From: Actinomycetota bacterium
GTDB taxonomy: Bacteria; Actinomycetota; Thermoleophilia; Solirubrobacterales; Solirubrobacteraceae
Assembly (NCBI GenBank): GCA_005788585.1
Contig: SYBY01000502.1
Coordinates: forward strand, 1-9,193
Length of the DNA: 9,193 bases
Direction: 5' to 3'
Part shown: piece by piece, positions 1-5,930 of the stretch
Position numbering within the stretch: the first letter of the stretch is position 1
Layout: the number at the start of each line of letters is the position of its first letter
Made by a program: the position numbers and the translations under genes
Notes under the pieces: generated by a model
The model's database searches: none
Told to the model about the DNA's origin: nothing
What the model saw: only the letters and a program-made list of their open reading frames with translations

Positions 1-581
1 CACGCCATCACGTCGTCGAGCCGCGCAGCCGCCCAGCCGAAGTCCTCGTACCGCGCCGAGCGATGGCCGACCATCGCGTCGAGCGTGTTCGCCGCGCGGA
101 ACGCGCACACGCCGGCCGGGCCGAACGCCGCGCCCCACACGAGCGGGCCGACCACCGCGTCACCGGTGTTCTCGGCGACCGACTCCACGACCGCGCGTGC
201 CACACCGGCCGCGTCGAGCAGCGACGGGTCGCGGCCGACGAGCGACGGCAGCTCCGCCCGGGCGCCAGCGAGATCGCCGCGCTGCACTGCATCCCCGATC
301 GACCCGGCCACCGTACTGAGCGACCGGCCGCCCAGCGCCGCCCAGCCGACGAGCACCAGGGCACGCGCGCGGCCCAGCCGCCGCGCGAGCAGCTCACCGA
401 ACCCCGCTGCGCCCGCCACCAGCACGCCCGTGAACACCACGCCGCGCCACCGCGACGGCGCGTAGCACCGCCGCTCGGCCGCCAGCGCGACCTGCCCGAA
501 GCCCGCGACGGGGTGCCCACGCCGCGGGTCGCCGACGAGCAGGTCGGCGCCGAACCCGGTGAGCAGGGCGGCGCCGCTCAT
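1..581 (-). CDS. cobD: Adenosylcobinamide-phosphate synthase CobD/CbiB (5' part, cut by window edge)
   Basis: This membrane enzyme of late cobalamin synthesis amidates adenosylcobyric acid with aminopropanol (or its phosphate) to give adenosylcobinamide (phosphate). The N-terminal 193 residues are visible, of about 300-320 usual for the family; the rest lies beyond base 1. Family landmarks seen: an N-terminal GADLLVGDPRRGHPVAGFG stretch (residues 11-29), AENTGDAVVGPLVW (136-149), and NTLDAMVGHRSARYEDFGWA (165-184) followed by ARLDDV, the most diagnostic block of CobD/CbiB. Hydrophobic segments near residues 48-62 and 73-86 fit the multi-pass membrane topology. The ATG at 581 overlaps the TGA of the upstream phosphatase gene (ATGA, 4 bp). 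No clear Shine-Dalgarno is seen, so translation is probably coupled. It is the last visible gene of the riboswitch-led unit. Identity is firm; only completeness is unknown. Confidence 0.93.
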   Translation of the reverse strand, partial: MSGAALLTGFGADLLVGDPRRGHPVAGFGQVALAAERRCYAPSRWRGVVFTGVLVAGAAGFGELLARRLGRARALVLVGWAALGGRSLSTVAGSIGDAVQRGDLAGARAELPSLVGRDPSLLDAAGVARAVVESVAENTGDAVVGPLVWGAAFGPAGVCAFRAANTLDAMVGHRSARYEDFGWAAARLDDVMA

Positions 582-1135
582 GCGTTGACCCGCGACACGG
601 TCCAGCGCCCGTCGTGGGCGTGCAGTTCGGTGGTCCGCAGCGGCGTCACGTCGATCCGCCACGTCGCCTCCAGCGGCGCGCCGAGCGCATGCGCGACCGC
701 CGCCTTCACCACGCCGCCATGCGTGACGACGACCGCCGCGCCGTCCCGCTGCGCCTGCCCGTCCAGCCACGTCGCCACCCGCGCGGAGAACGCGCGCAGC
801 GACTCGCCGCCGTGCGGCGCGGCGTCGGGATCGGCCATCCAGGCGGCGACGCCGGCGGGGTCGTCCTCGTGGACCTCAGCCAGGGAGCGGCCCGCCCAGG
901 CGCCGAAGTCGCACTCGCCGAGCGCGGGCTCCTCGGCCGTCGCTACCAGTCCGAGTGCGGCGCACGTCTCCCGCGCCCGGCGTGCCGGGCTGACGAGAAC
1001 GTCGTCCGCGCGGAACGATCCGGCGAGCGCGGCGGCGTCGGCCCGTCCGCGGTCGTCGAGCGGTTCGTCGACAGGGAACGCGGCGTGCCGCACCGCGGAG
1101 GTCCGGGCGTGCCGCACGAGCACGAGTCGCCTCAC
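578..1135 (-). CDS. Histidine phosphatase family protein, candidate alpha-ribazole phosphatase (CobC-like)
   Basis: 185-residue member of the histidine phosphatase (phosphoglycerate-mutase-like) superfamily. Seen in order: the phosphohistidine motif LVRHART with His9, the Arg-bearing VSPARRARET (48-57), Glu74 in LGECDFGAW (72-80), and the second catalytic His139 in VVVTHGG (135-141). The first motif has RHA in place of the commoner RHG. The start is the GTG at 1135: it overlaps the cbtA stop by 4 bp (GTGA) and places the catalytic His at residue 9, as usual; reading further upstream would enter cbtA in another frame. No Shine-Dalgarno is obvious, so translational coupling is likely. The neighbours are cobD, cobalt transport genes and, divergently, bluB-cobT, whose product is alpha-ribazole 5'-phosphate. 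That context suggests the CobC role, dephosphorylating alpha-ribazole phosphate. This is inference, since the superfamily is promiscuous and sequence alone does not fix the substrate. Confidence 0.88.
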   Translation of the reverse strand: MRRLVLVRHARTSAVRHAAFPVDEPLDDRGRADAAALAGSFRADDVLVSPARRARETCAALGLVATAEEPALGECDFGAWAGRSLAEVHEDDPAGVAAWMADPDAAPHGGESLRAFSARVATWLDGQAQRDGAAVVVTHGGVVKAAVAHALGAPLEATWRIDVTPLRTTELHAHDGRWTVSRVNA

Positions 1136-1872
1136 GCCCGCTGCGCCGCCGCCGCGGGCATCGCCGCGCGGTACGACGCGATCCCGTAGCCGATCCCGAG
1201 CGCCGCCCACAGCACCGCCTGCGTGCCCAGCGAGCTCAGCCGGAACTCCCAGATCAGCTGCGCGGGGAAGTCGCCGGGGATCTCGCTGACGCCCGGCAGC
1301 GCCACGAAGAGCAGCCCCGCGAGCAGGACGAACGTGCCACCCGCGAGCAGCGGCCGCTTCCACGGCACCGCGTCCTCGGGCACCGACCACGCGACCCGTG
1401 CGGCGGCGAGCATCGCCAGCGCCGACCCGACGAGGAGCACCACGTAGTAGACGGTGCGGTCGCCGATCGTGTCCGGGTTGCCGACCGCCGGCGGGTTGGC
1501 CGGGTACTTCAGGAACGGGACGAGGACGATCGCGACGAACAGCGCCGCGGCCAGCCGGGTTGCCAGCTGGTAGGGCGAGCGCTCGCGGCCACGGCCGAGC
1601 AGCGTCGCGAAGATCGCGCCGAACACGCCGCCGATCGCCAGGCCGTAGAGGCCGGTCGCGAGGAACAGGCCGCCGCGCTGCTCGTCGCGGCTGACCGCCC
1701 ACTCGCTGATGTGGGCGGGGACGAGCTGCAGGGAGGCGTGGGCGCTGCCGGCCTCCTCGATGTCGATGGCGTCCTGCACCAGCGGTTCGCCGATGACGAA
1801 CGCGAAGGCACCGGCCAGCAGCCCGGCGAGCACGCCGACCACCAGCCCTCGAAGGACGAGGGTCCAGACCAT
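1132..1872 (-). CDS. cbtA: Predicted cobalt transporter subunit CbtA
   Basis: 246-residue integral membrane protein matching the CbtA family, predicted from riboswitch and gene-context studies to take up cobalt for B12 synthesis. Hydrophobic segments lie at about residues 7-28, 69-92, 105-122, 141-161, 174-193 and 214-234. The loop after the third segment reads FLKYPANPPAVGNPDTIGDR (120-139), a hallmark of the family. Charged and His-containing residues in the loop after segment 1 (IDIEEAGSAHASLQLVPAHI, 37-56) could contribute to metal handling, but that is speculation. The ATG at 1872 follows the cbtB stop by 19 bases. The ribosome site is weak, so coupling to cbtB is plausible. The TGA overlaps the phosphatase start. 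Co-location with cbtB under a cobalamin riboswitch strongly supports the assignment. Biochemical proof of transport by this family is limited to my knowledge. Confidence 0.92.
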   Translation of the reverse strand: MVWTLVLRGLVVGVLAGLLAGAFAFVIGEPLVQDAIDIEEAGSAHASLQLVPAHISEWAVSRDEQRGGLFLATGLYGLAIGGVFGAIFATLLGRGRERSPYQLATRLAAALFVAIVLVPFLKYPANPPAVGNPDTIGDRTVYYVVLLVGSALAMLAAARVAWSVPEDAVPWKRPLLAGGTFVLLAGLLFVALPGVSEIPGDFPAQLIWEFRLSSLGTQAVLWAALGIGYGIASYRAAMPAAAAQRA

Positions 1873-1891
1873 GTCGATGTCCGGGGAGCCG

Positions 1892-2086
1892 TTAGTGGCA
1901 GGGGACGCCGAGCAGGTGCCGGCCGTCGTGCATGAGCTCGTGGAGGAACGAGCCGGACTGCGAGATCGCGCCGTTGTCGAACTGCACGAGGTAGACGGCG
2001 AGCAGCAGGAACGTCATGAGCAGCACGGCGGGCAGGAGATCCCGGACGGGGATGGGCTGCTGGTGCTGCACGGAGCTGGGGTCCAT
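1892..2086 (-). CDS. cbtB: Predicted cobalt transporter subunit CbtB
   Basis: Small 64-residue protein with one membrane span (about residues 17-35) and the characteristic C-terminal histidine-rich tail HELMHDGRHLLGVPCH (49-64). Its His49, His53, His57, Cys63 and His64 form a likely metal-binding patch. Both length and tail match the CbtB family, the small partner of CbtA in predicted cobalt uptake. The start at 2086 is chosen over an in-frame ATG at 2122. A strong GAGGAGG Shine-Dalgarno sits 8 bases before 2086, whereas 2122 lies next to the riboswitch aptamer and would add 12 unrelated residues. It is the first gene after the cobalamin riboswitch, so expression of the whole unit should fall when B12 is plentiful. 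It is followed by cbtA after 19 bases. Confidence 0.93.
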   Translation of the reverse strand: MDPSSVQHQQPIPVRDLLPAVLLMTFLLLAVYLVQFDNGAISQSGSFLHELMHDGRHLLGVPCH

Positions 2087-2094
2087 CGGTGAGG

Positions 2095-2117
2095 CCTCCT
2101 CGGGATCTGGCGTCCCG
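2095..2117 (-). promoter_or_regulatory. Riboswitch expression platform and cbtB ribosome binding site
   Basis: On the minus strand a 5-bp stem (CGGGA/TCCCG, 7-base loop, 2101-2117) runs directly into the cbtB Shine-Dalgarno GAGGAGG (2095-2101). A second small hairpin GAGG-AGG-CCTC can hide the same Shine-Dalgarno. There is no run of T after either stem, so control of translation start looks more likely than transcription termination. The exact switching pairs are not determined here. Confidence 0.5.
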
Positions 2118-2127
2118 GACATGTGGG

Positions 2128-2227
2128 GCGTTCGCGGCGGACGAGTTCCTGACTCCCGGGCCGAAGCGACCCGGTCACAGTGGCGCGACCGTCCCGGATT
2201 CCCACCGGGTTCCTCGCACCGCCACGC
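2128..2227 (-). ncRNA. Cobalamin riboswitch aptamer
   Basis: The minus-strand leader of cbtB carries the conserved core of the adenosylcobalamin aptamer. In order: GGAA, then a hairpin CCCGG/CCGGG closing TGGGAAT (the usual CGGTG-GAATCCG element), then CGGTC...GACCG enclosing the B12-box sequence GCGCCACTGT, then a hairpin CCGGGTC-gcttc-GGCCCGG, and finally AGTCAGGAACTC. An outer CGAG/CTCG pairing and a GCGT-GGCGG / CCGCC-GCGA-ACGC pairing can close the multiloop as P2/P1. The domain is compact, with a short peripheral region compared with longer actinobacterial versions. The ends given are those of the inferred P1. Its position directly before cobalt-uptake and B12 genes supports the call. 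When bound it is expected to repress cbtB and the genes behind it. Confidence 0.9.
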
Positions 2228-2238
2228 TGACGACGGTG

Positions 2239-2267
2239 ACCCTAGCGCGACGAGTGGCGGGATGCCA
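2239..2267 (-). promoter_or_regulatory. Candidate promoter of the riboswitch-cbtB-cbtA unit
   Basis: Minus-strand TAGGGT (2244-2239) fits the actinobacterial TANNNT -10 element. It would start transcription near 2232, just before the aptamer begins at 2227. A poor -35 (TGGCAT, 2267-2262) lies 17 bases upstream. The -10 is convincing by position; the -35 is weak. Confidence 0.45.
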
Positions 2268-2283
2268 GCCGGCCGGAATGTCC

Positions 2284-2289
2284 TAGGGT
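2284..2289 (+). promoter_or_regulatory. Candidate -10 element of the bluB-cobT gene
   Basis: TAGGGT, the same hexamer as on the opposite strand at 2244-2239, lies 9 bases before the GTG start at 2299. The predicted transcript start therefore falls at or next to the start codon, and no Shine-Dalgarno is present, which suggests a leaderless mRNA. No good -35 was seen. Confidence 0.45.
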
Positions 2290-2298
2290 GCCCGCCCC

Positions 2299-4062
2299 GT
2301 GACGACCCACCGCGAGCAGTTCGTCCGGCCGCCGACCCCGCTGGGGTACGACGCGTCCCGCGCCGCCGAGCGCGCCGCGGACCCCCGCGGCTGGCGCTAC
2401 GACGACGCCGCCCGGGAGGCCGTGCACCGCGTCATCGCCGAGCGCCGGGACATCCGCCGCTTCCGCCCTGACGAGGTGCCCGACGACGTGCTGACCCGGG
2501 TGCTGGAGGCCGCACACCGGGCGCCGTCGGTGGGTCTCATGCAGCCGTGGCGCTTCATCGTCATCCGGGACGTCGCCACGCGGTCGCAGGTCCGCACGCT
2601 CGCCCAGCGCGAGCGGCTGCGCCAGGCCGATCGCTTCGACGACCGGGCCCGCCACTTCCTCGACCAGAAGATCGAAGGCGTCGTCGAGGCGCCGCTCGGG
2701 GTCGTCGTGTGCTGCGACCCGGGCGATCCGGACGCGGAGATCCTCGGTCGCGGGACCATCCCGGAGACCGATATCTACAGCGCCGCCTGCGCGATCGAGA
2801 ACTTCTGGCTGGCGGCGCGGGCGGAGGGCCTCGGCGTGGGCTGGGTCAGCTTCTACCGACCGCCGGATCTGCGGGCTGTGCTGGGGATTCCCGAGGATGT
2901 CGTCCCGATGGCCTACCTCTGCGTGGGGTGGCCCGACGAGCGCCCGGTGCGGCCGGGGCTCGAGGCGGCCGGCTGGTCGCAGCGGGCACCGCTCGACCGC
3001 GTGGTGATGGCTGAGAAGTGGGCACCAGCCGACCGGCTGTCAGCGGCTCCCGCGGCACCCGATCGGCGCGCGGCGATCACCGTGCGCGACCACCACGACC
3101 GGCAGGTCCGACCCGCCGGCAGCCTCGGCGCGCTGGAAGGCGTCGCTGAGCGATGGGCGGCCATCACCGGGGCGCCCCCGCCGAGCCGCCTCCGGGCGGG
3201 CGTCCTGATCTGCGCCGCCGACCACGGGCACACCGCACGCGGCACCAGTCTCTACGGCGCGCGTGTCTCGGCCGACATCGCCGCGGCCGCCGCGCGCGGG
3301 GAGACCGCAGCGGCGGTGCTCGCCGCGGAGGGCGGACACCGGGTCGTCGTCGCTGACGTCGGCCTGCGTGACCGAACCCCACCCGGTGCGACGGACCGCA
3401 AGGTCGCGGCCGGCACGGCCGACGTGCTCGACGGACCGGCCATGACGCCCGAGCTGTGCGCCGCGGCGCTGCGCGCCGGGGCCGAGCTCGTGGCCGACCT
3501 GGCCGGCGACGACGTCGACTGTCTCGTGTGCGGAGAGATCGGGATCGGCAACACCGCGACCGCGGCCATGCTCGCCGCGGCGTTGACGGCCGCCGATCCG
3601 TCGCGCCTCGTCGGACGCGGGGTCGGCCTCGATGCGGCCGGGATCGAGCGCAAGCGGGCCCTGGTCGCCGAGGCGCTCGAGCGTCACGCCGATGCGGTGG
3701 CGGCGGGGCCCGTCGCCGCGCTTGCCGCGCTCGGCGGATTCGAGTTGGCGGCGCTGGCCGGCGCGATCGAGGAGGCGTGGGAACGGCGGCTGCCCGTCGT
3801 CCTCGACGGCTACGCGGCCAGCGTTCCCGCGCTGGTGGCGGTCCGGCGCAACCCCACCGTCGCGGAAGGGCTCATCGCCGGACACCGCTCGGCGGAACCC
3901 GGCCACGGCGTCGTGCTGACCGAGCTGGGGCTCGAGCCGCTGCTCGACCTGCGCCTGCGGGTCGGCGAGGGATCGGGGGCCCTACTGGCCCTCCCGCTCA
4001 TGGCACAGGCCGGGGCGCTGTACGCCGGGATGGGGACGTTCAAACCGGCCTCAGACGGGTAG
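2299..4062 (+). CDS. Bifunctional BluB-CobT: 5,6-dimethylbenzimidazole synthase / nicotinate-nucleotide-dimethylbenzimidazole phosphoribosyltransferase
   Basis: 587-residue fusion of two consecutive lower-ligand enzymes of cobalamin synthesis. Residues about 30-241 are BluB, which cleaves reduced FMN with oxygen to give dimethylbenzimidazole (DMB). Seen: RRDIRRFRPD with Asp51, AAHRAPSVGLMQPWRFIV (71-88), GRGTIPETDIYSAACAIENF (150-169) and GWVS with Ser184. Asp51 and Ser184 have nearly the spacing of the catalytic Asp32/Ser167 of Sinorhizobium BluB. A short Ala/Pro-rich linker (242-256) leads into CobT (about 257-587), which joins DMB to nicotinate mononucleotide, giving alpha-ribazole 5'-phosphate. 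Seen: RPAGSLGALE (271-280), ADHGHT (307-312), GEIGIGNTATAA (412-423), GRGVGLD (439-445), LGGFELAALAG (478-488), HRSAEPGH (529-536) and VGEGSGA with Glu557 as the likely general base. Start is the GTG at 2299, behind a -10 box and without a Shine-Dalgarno. A BluB/CobT2 fusion is known from Propionibacterium freudenreichii. The gene is intact and divergent from the riboswitch unit. Confidence 0.95.
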   Translation: MTTHREQFVRPPTPLGYDASRAAERAADPRGWRYDDAAREAVHRVIAERRDIRRFRPDEVPDDVLTRVLEAAHRAPSVGLMQPWRFIVIRDVATRSQVRTLAQRERLRQADRFDDRARHFLDQKIEGVVEAPLGVVVCCDPGDPDAEILGRGTIPETDIYSAACAIENFWLAARAEGLGVGWVSFYRPPDLRAVLGIPEDVVPMAYLCVGWPDERPVRPGLEAAGWSQRAPLDRVVMAEKWAPADRLSAAPAAPDRRAAITVRDHHDRQVRPAGSLGALEGVAERWAAITGAPPPSRLRAGVLICAADHGHTARGTSLYGARVSADIAAAAARGETAAAVLAAEGGHRVVVADVGLRDRTPPGATDRKVAAGTADVLDGPAMTPELCAAALRAGAELVADLAGDDVDCLVCGEIGIGNTATAAMLAAALTAADPSRLVGRGVGLDAAGIERKRALVAEALERHADAVAAGPVAALAALGGFELAALAGAIEEAWERRLPVVLDGYAASVPALVAVRRNPTVAEGLIAGHRSAEPGHGVVLTELGLEPLLDLRLRVGEGSGALLALPLMAQAGALYAGMGTFKPASDG

Positions 4063-4088
4063 GACCGCTGCGGTGTCCGGTTCGTCGT

Positions 4089-4095
4089 GGAGAGG
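4089..4095 (+). promoter_or_regulatory. Ribosome binding site deciding the start at 4100
   Basis: GGAGAGG lies 4 bases before the ATG at 4100. It favours this start over the in-frame GTG at 4073, which would put nine extra polar residues (including two Arg) ahead of a clean signal peptide. Confidence 0.6.
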
Positions 4096-4099
4096 TCGT

Positions 4100-5257
4100 A
4101 TGTCTCGTTTTGTCGTCGTTGTCGTTGCTGCGCTCGCGGGGGCCCTGCTGGGTGCCTCGCCTGCAGTTGCCGACCGCATCGTCTACCGCTGCGGGGAGGA
4201 CCTCTGCGCCGTCCAGCCTGACTCCGGCGTGACGACGAAGCTGACGAGCGACGGCGCGAGCATGGCCTATCGCTACCCGAGCATCACGCGTGACGGGCGG
4301 ACCGTTGCGGCCGCCCGGTCGAACGACGTCATGGCCGGCGCGTACGGCACGAACCTCACGACACGGGTGGCGGGGACTCGCGACATGAACGCGGTCGCGA
4401 TCGCGCCGGACGGCTCAGGGGTGGCGGAGAGCCACTCCTATGTCGCGACGCGCTTCGGGTGTCCGCTCACCGGAGGGTGCCTCGAACTCGTCGATGAGTC
4501 CGACACGTTCTTCGTCCCGGGCGGCACGTCCGAGCGGCGTCGCTTCCCGGGTGGCGGTGGCGTCGGGTTCCTCGGCCCGAACACCCTGATCAGCTCCTTC
4601 TACACACTCGACGACCGGCTGCACAAGGTGTGCGTCACCGCGCCTGGGGCGAACGGGGAATGCGCGATCAGGTTCACGTCACCGACCGCGCTCACCGGGC
4701 TCTCGGGCTCGCCCGACGGTCGCCTCGTCTCGGCGGCTGTGGCCGTCGGGGCGGACCAGGGGGCGCGGGTCACGGTCTTCGACGCGGCGACCGGTGCGCC
4801 CGTCCGGGATCTGGGGCCGGGGTCCTCCACGTCGTTTGCGCCCGATGGCCGGCGTCTCGCGTTTGCGACCCCGGACGGCTGGATCGCGACGGTTCCCGTG
4901 ACCGGTGGGGCGGTCAAGCGGCTCGTCCAGGGGCAGACACCCGCGTGGGGCGGCGGTGTGGGTCCCGGTCCGGAGGTCGCCTCGAAGGCGCTGCGGCTGC
5001 GCTCCCGCCGGGTGCCGGTCCAGGTGCGATGCGGCGGCCCGGCGACGTGCCGCGGCACGGTCCGCCTGGCGAAGGGCAGCCGGACGCTGGGTCGCAGGGG
5101 CTACCGGATCGCCGCCGGTCGCAGCGTGTCGGTGGCGGTGACGCCGACCGCCTCGGGGCGGCGCACCATTGCGCGGAGCCGCGCGCAGCGCGTCACGGTG
5201 CAGCTGCGGCCGTCGAGCGGCAAGCCGTTCTCCAGCGCGATGACGCTGCGTCGCTGA
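4100..5257 (+). CDS. Secreted beta-propeller-like (PD40/TolB-type) protein of unknown function
   Basis: 385 residues. The N-terminus is a classic Sec signal peptide: MSR, a Val/Ala/Leu core (residues 4-20) and an AVA cleavage site before Asp25, so the product is exported. The middle (about 25-285) has irregular propeller-blade signatures such as TRDGRTVAAARS, APDGSGVAES, SPDGRLVSAAVA and APDGRRLAFATPDG, the DG-R-(L/V)-A pattern of PD40/TolB-like repeats. Cys pairs (31/36 and in GCPLTGGC) could form disulfides outside the cell. Residues 292-385 form a separate Arg- and Ser-rich beta domain with VQVRCGGPATCRGTVRLAKG, a Cys-x5-Cys-R-G pattern I associate with secreted proteins of Solirubrobacterales. 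No catalytic residues are recognised; a binding or scaffolding role is possible, but no function is assigned. It starts 37 bases after bluB-cobT and might be read through from it, though the content gives no B12 link. Confidence 0.85.
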   Translation: MSRFVVVVVAALAGALLGASPAVADRIVYRCGEDLCAVQPDSGVTTKLTSDGASMAYRYPSITRDGRTVAAARSNDVMAGAYGTNLTTRVAGTRDMNAVAIAPDGSGVAESHSYVATRFGCPLTGGCLELVDESDTFFVPGGTSERRRFPGGGGVGFLGPNTLISSFYTLDDRLHKVCVTAPGANGECAIRFTSPTALTGLSGSPDGRLVSAAVAVGADQGARVTVFDAATGAPVRDLGPGSSTSFAPDGRRLAFATPDGWIATVPVTGGAVKRLVQGQTPAWGGGVGPGPEVASKALRLRSRRVPVQVRCGGPATCRGTVRLAKGSRTLGRRGYRIAAGRSVSVAVTPTASGRRTIARSRAQRVTVQLRPSSGKPFSSAMTLRR

Positions 5258-5279
5258 GGAGGTCCGTCGCGGCGGCGCG

Positions 5280-5888
5280 CTACCCGCGGGGGCGCAGGAG
5301 CCCGTCGCGCCAGAGCCCCACGGCGGCGGCCACGATCCGTTCCCGTGGGTGCTCGGGGTGGTCGGCCCACCACAGCGCGAGGCCCACGGTCGCGGCACGG
5401 ATCAGCTCGGCGGTCGGCTCGACGAGATCGTCGGGCAGCGCGAGGTCTGGGTCTGCGCGGAGCGCCGCGGCGGTCGCCCCGCGGGCCTCGTCGCGCATCC
5501 GCTCGTGGAACGCCGCGATCTCCGCGTCGCCGGTGGTGTCGGCGAAGAGCAGGCGGGTGACGTACGGGTGCTGTTCGACGTAGCCGAACCAGGCGTCGGT
5601 CGTCGCGGCGATCCGGTCGGCGGGAGCGGCGTGATCCGTTGCCGTGGCAAGCGCGGCCAGGAGCTCGTCGCGATGCCTGGTCAGGAGGGCGAGGTGGAGG
5701 TCGCGCTTCGTGGCGAAGTGCTGGCGCATGAGCTGGCGGCTGACGCCGGCGGCCGACGCGATGTCGGTCAGGTGCGCGCCGGCGTATCCCCGCTCGGCGA
5801 AGATCGTCGCGGCGGCCTCTTCGATGATCCGGCGGCGCTGGTCGCGTGGCAGCCGGCGGCGAGGGGGCTCGGACGTCACGGTTGCCAT
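5280..5888 (-). CDS. TetR-family transcriptional regulator
   Basis: 202 residues with the TetR layout. The N-terminal DNA-binding domain contains IIEEAAATIFAERGYAGAHL (21-40) and TDIASAAGVSRQLMRQHFAT (41-60), that is helix 1 plus the helix-turn-helix ending in the usual Y/F-x-x-K-x-x-L element (HFATKRDL, 57-64). A variable helical ligand-binding and dimerisation domain follows, with WFGYVEQHPYVTRLLF near 99-114. The family mostly acts as ligand-released repressors, often of a divergent gene. Here the start at 5888 faces a secreted carboxylesterase, and the gap holds a perfect inverted repeat, so autoregulation plus esterase control is the natural inference; the ligand may be an ester or its product. 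Its ribosome site is weak. Its TAG stop lies 22 bases from the stop of the converging propeller gene. Confidence 0.92.
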   Translation of the reverse strand: MATVTSEPPRRRLPRDQRRRIIEEAAATIFAERGYAGAHLTDIASAAGVSRQLMRQHFATKRDLHLALLTRHRDELLAALATATDHAAPADRIAATTDAWFGYVEQHPYVTRLLFADTTGDAEIAAFHERMRDEARGATAAALRADPDLALPDDLVEPTAELIRAATVGLALWWADHPEHPRERIVAAAVGLWRDGLLRPRG

Positions 5889-5910
5889 CCTCGCGCACCT
5901 GCCGTAAGTT
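5882..5910 (+). promoter_or_regulatory. Promoter of the carboxylesterase gene
   Basis: TTGCCA (5882-5887, five of six bases matching TTGACA), a 17-base spacer and TAAGTT (5905-5910, TANNNT) form the best promoter in the window. The predicted transcript start falls at about 5916-5918, on the GTG start codon at 5917. The -35 overlaps the first codon of the divergent tetR gene. Confidence 0.65.
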
Positions 5911-5930
5911 GTCGCAGTGACAACTTACGG
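5902..5930. promoter_or_regulatory. Perfect inverted repeat, likely TetR operator
   Basis: Arms CCGTAAGTTGTC and GACAACTTACGG are exact reverse complements (12 bp each) around the spacer GCAGT, centred on 5916. Size and symmetry suit a TetR dimer, possibly two dimers. The repeat contains the esterase -10 box (TAAGTT), its mirror copy on the minus strand (5927-5922), which could serve tetR, and the esterase GTG start codon (5917). A bound repressor would block both promoters. Confidence 0.85.

Noticed and set aside
63..1289. 408-codon plus-strand frame over cobD, the phosphatase and cbtA
   Set aside because: Low-complexity Arg/Ala/Pro/Ser product, antisense to three recognised, translation-coupled genes; no ribosome site or domain.
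2084..2122. Upstream ATG at 2122 as cbtB start
   Set aside because: It is in frame but lies between the aptamer and the Shine-Dalgarno, has no ribosome site, and would add residues not typical of the family. The ATG at 2086 has a strong site.
4073..4099. Upstream GTG at 4073 as start of the secreted propeller protein
   Set aside because: It would place a polar nine-residue extension before a canonical signal peptide and lacks a ribosome site, while 4100 has GGAGAGG at short spacing.
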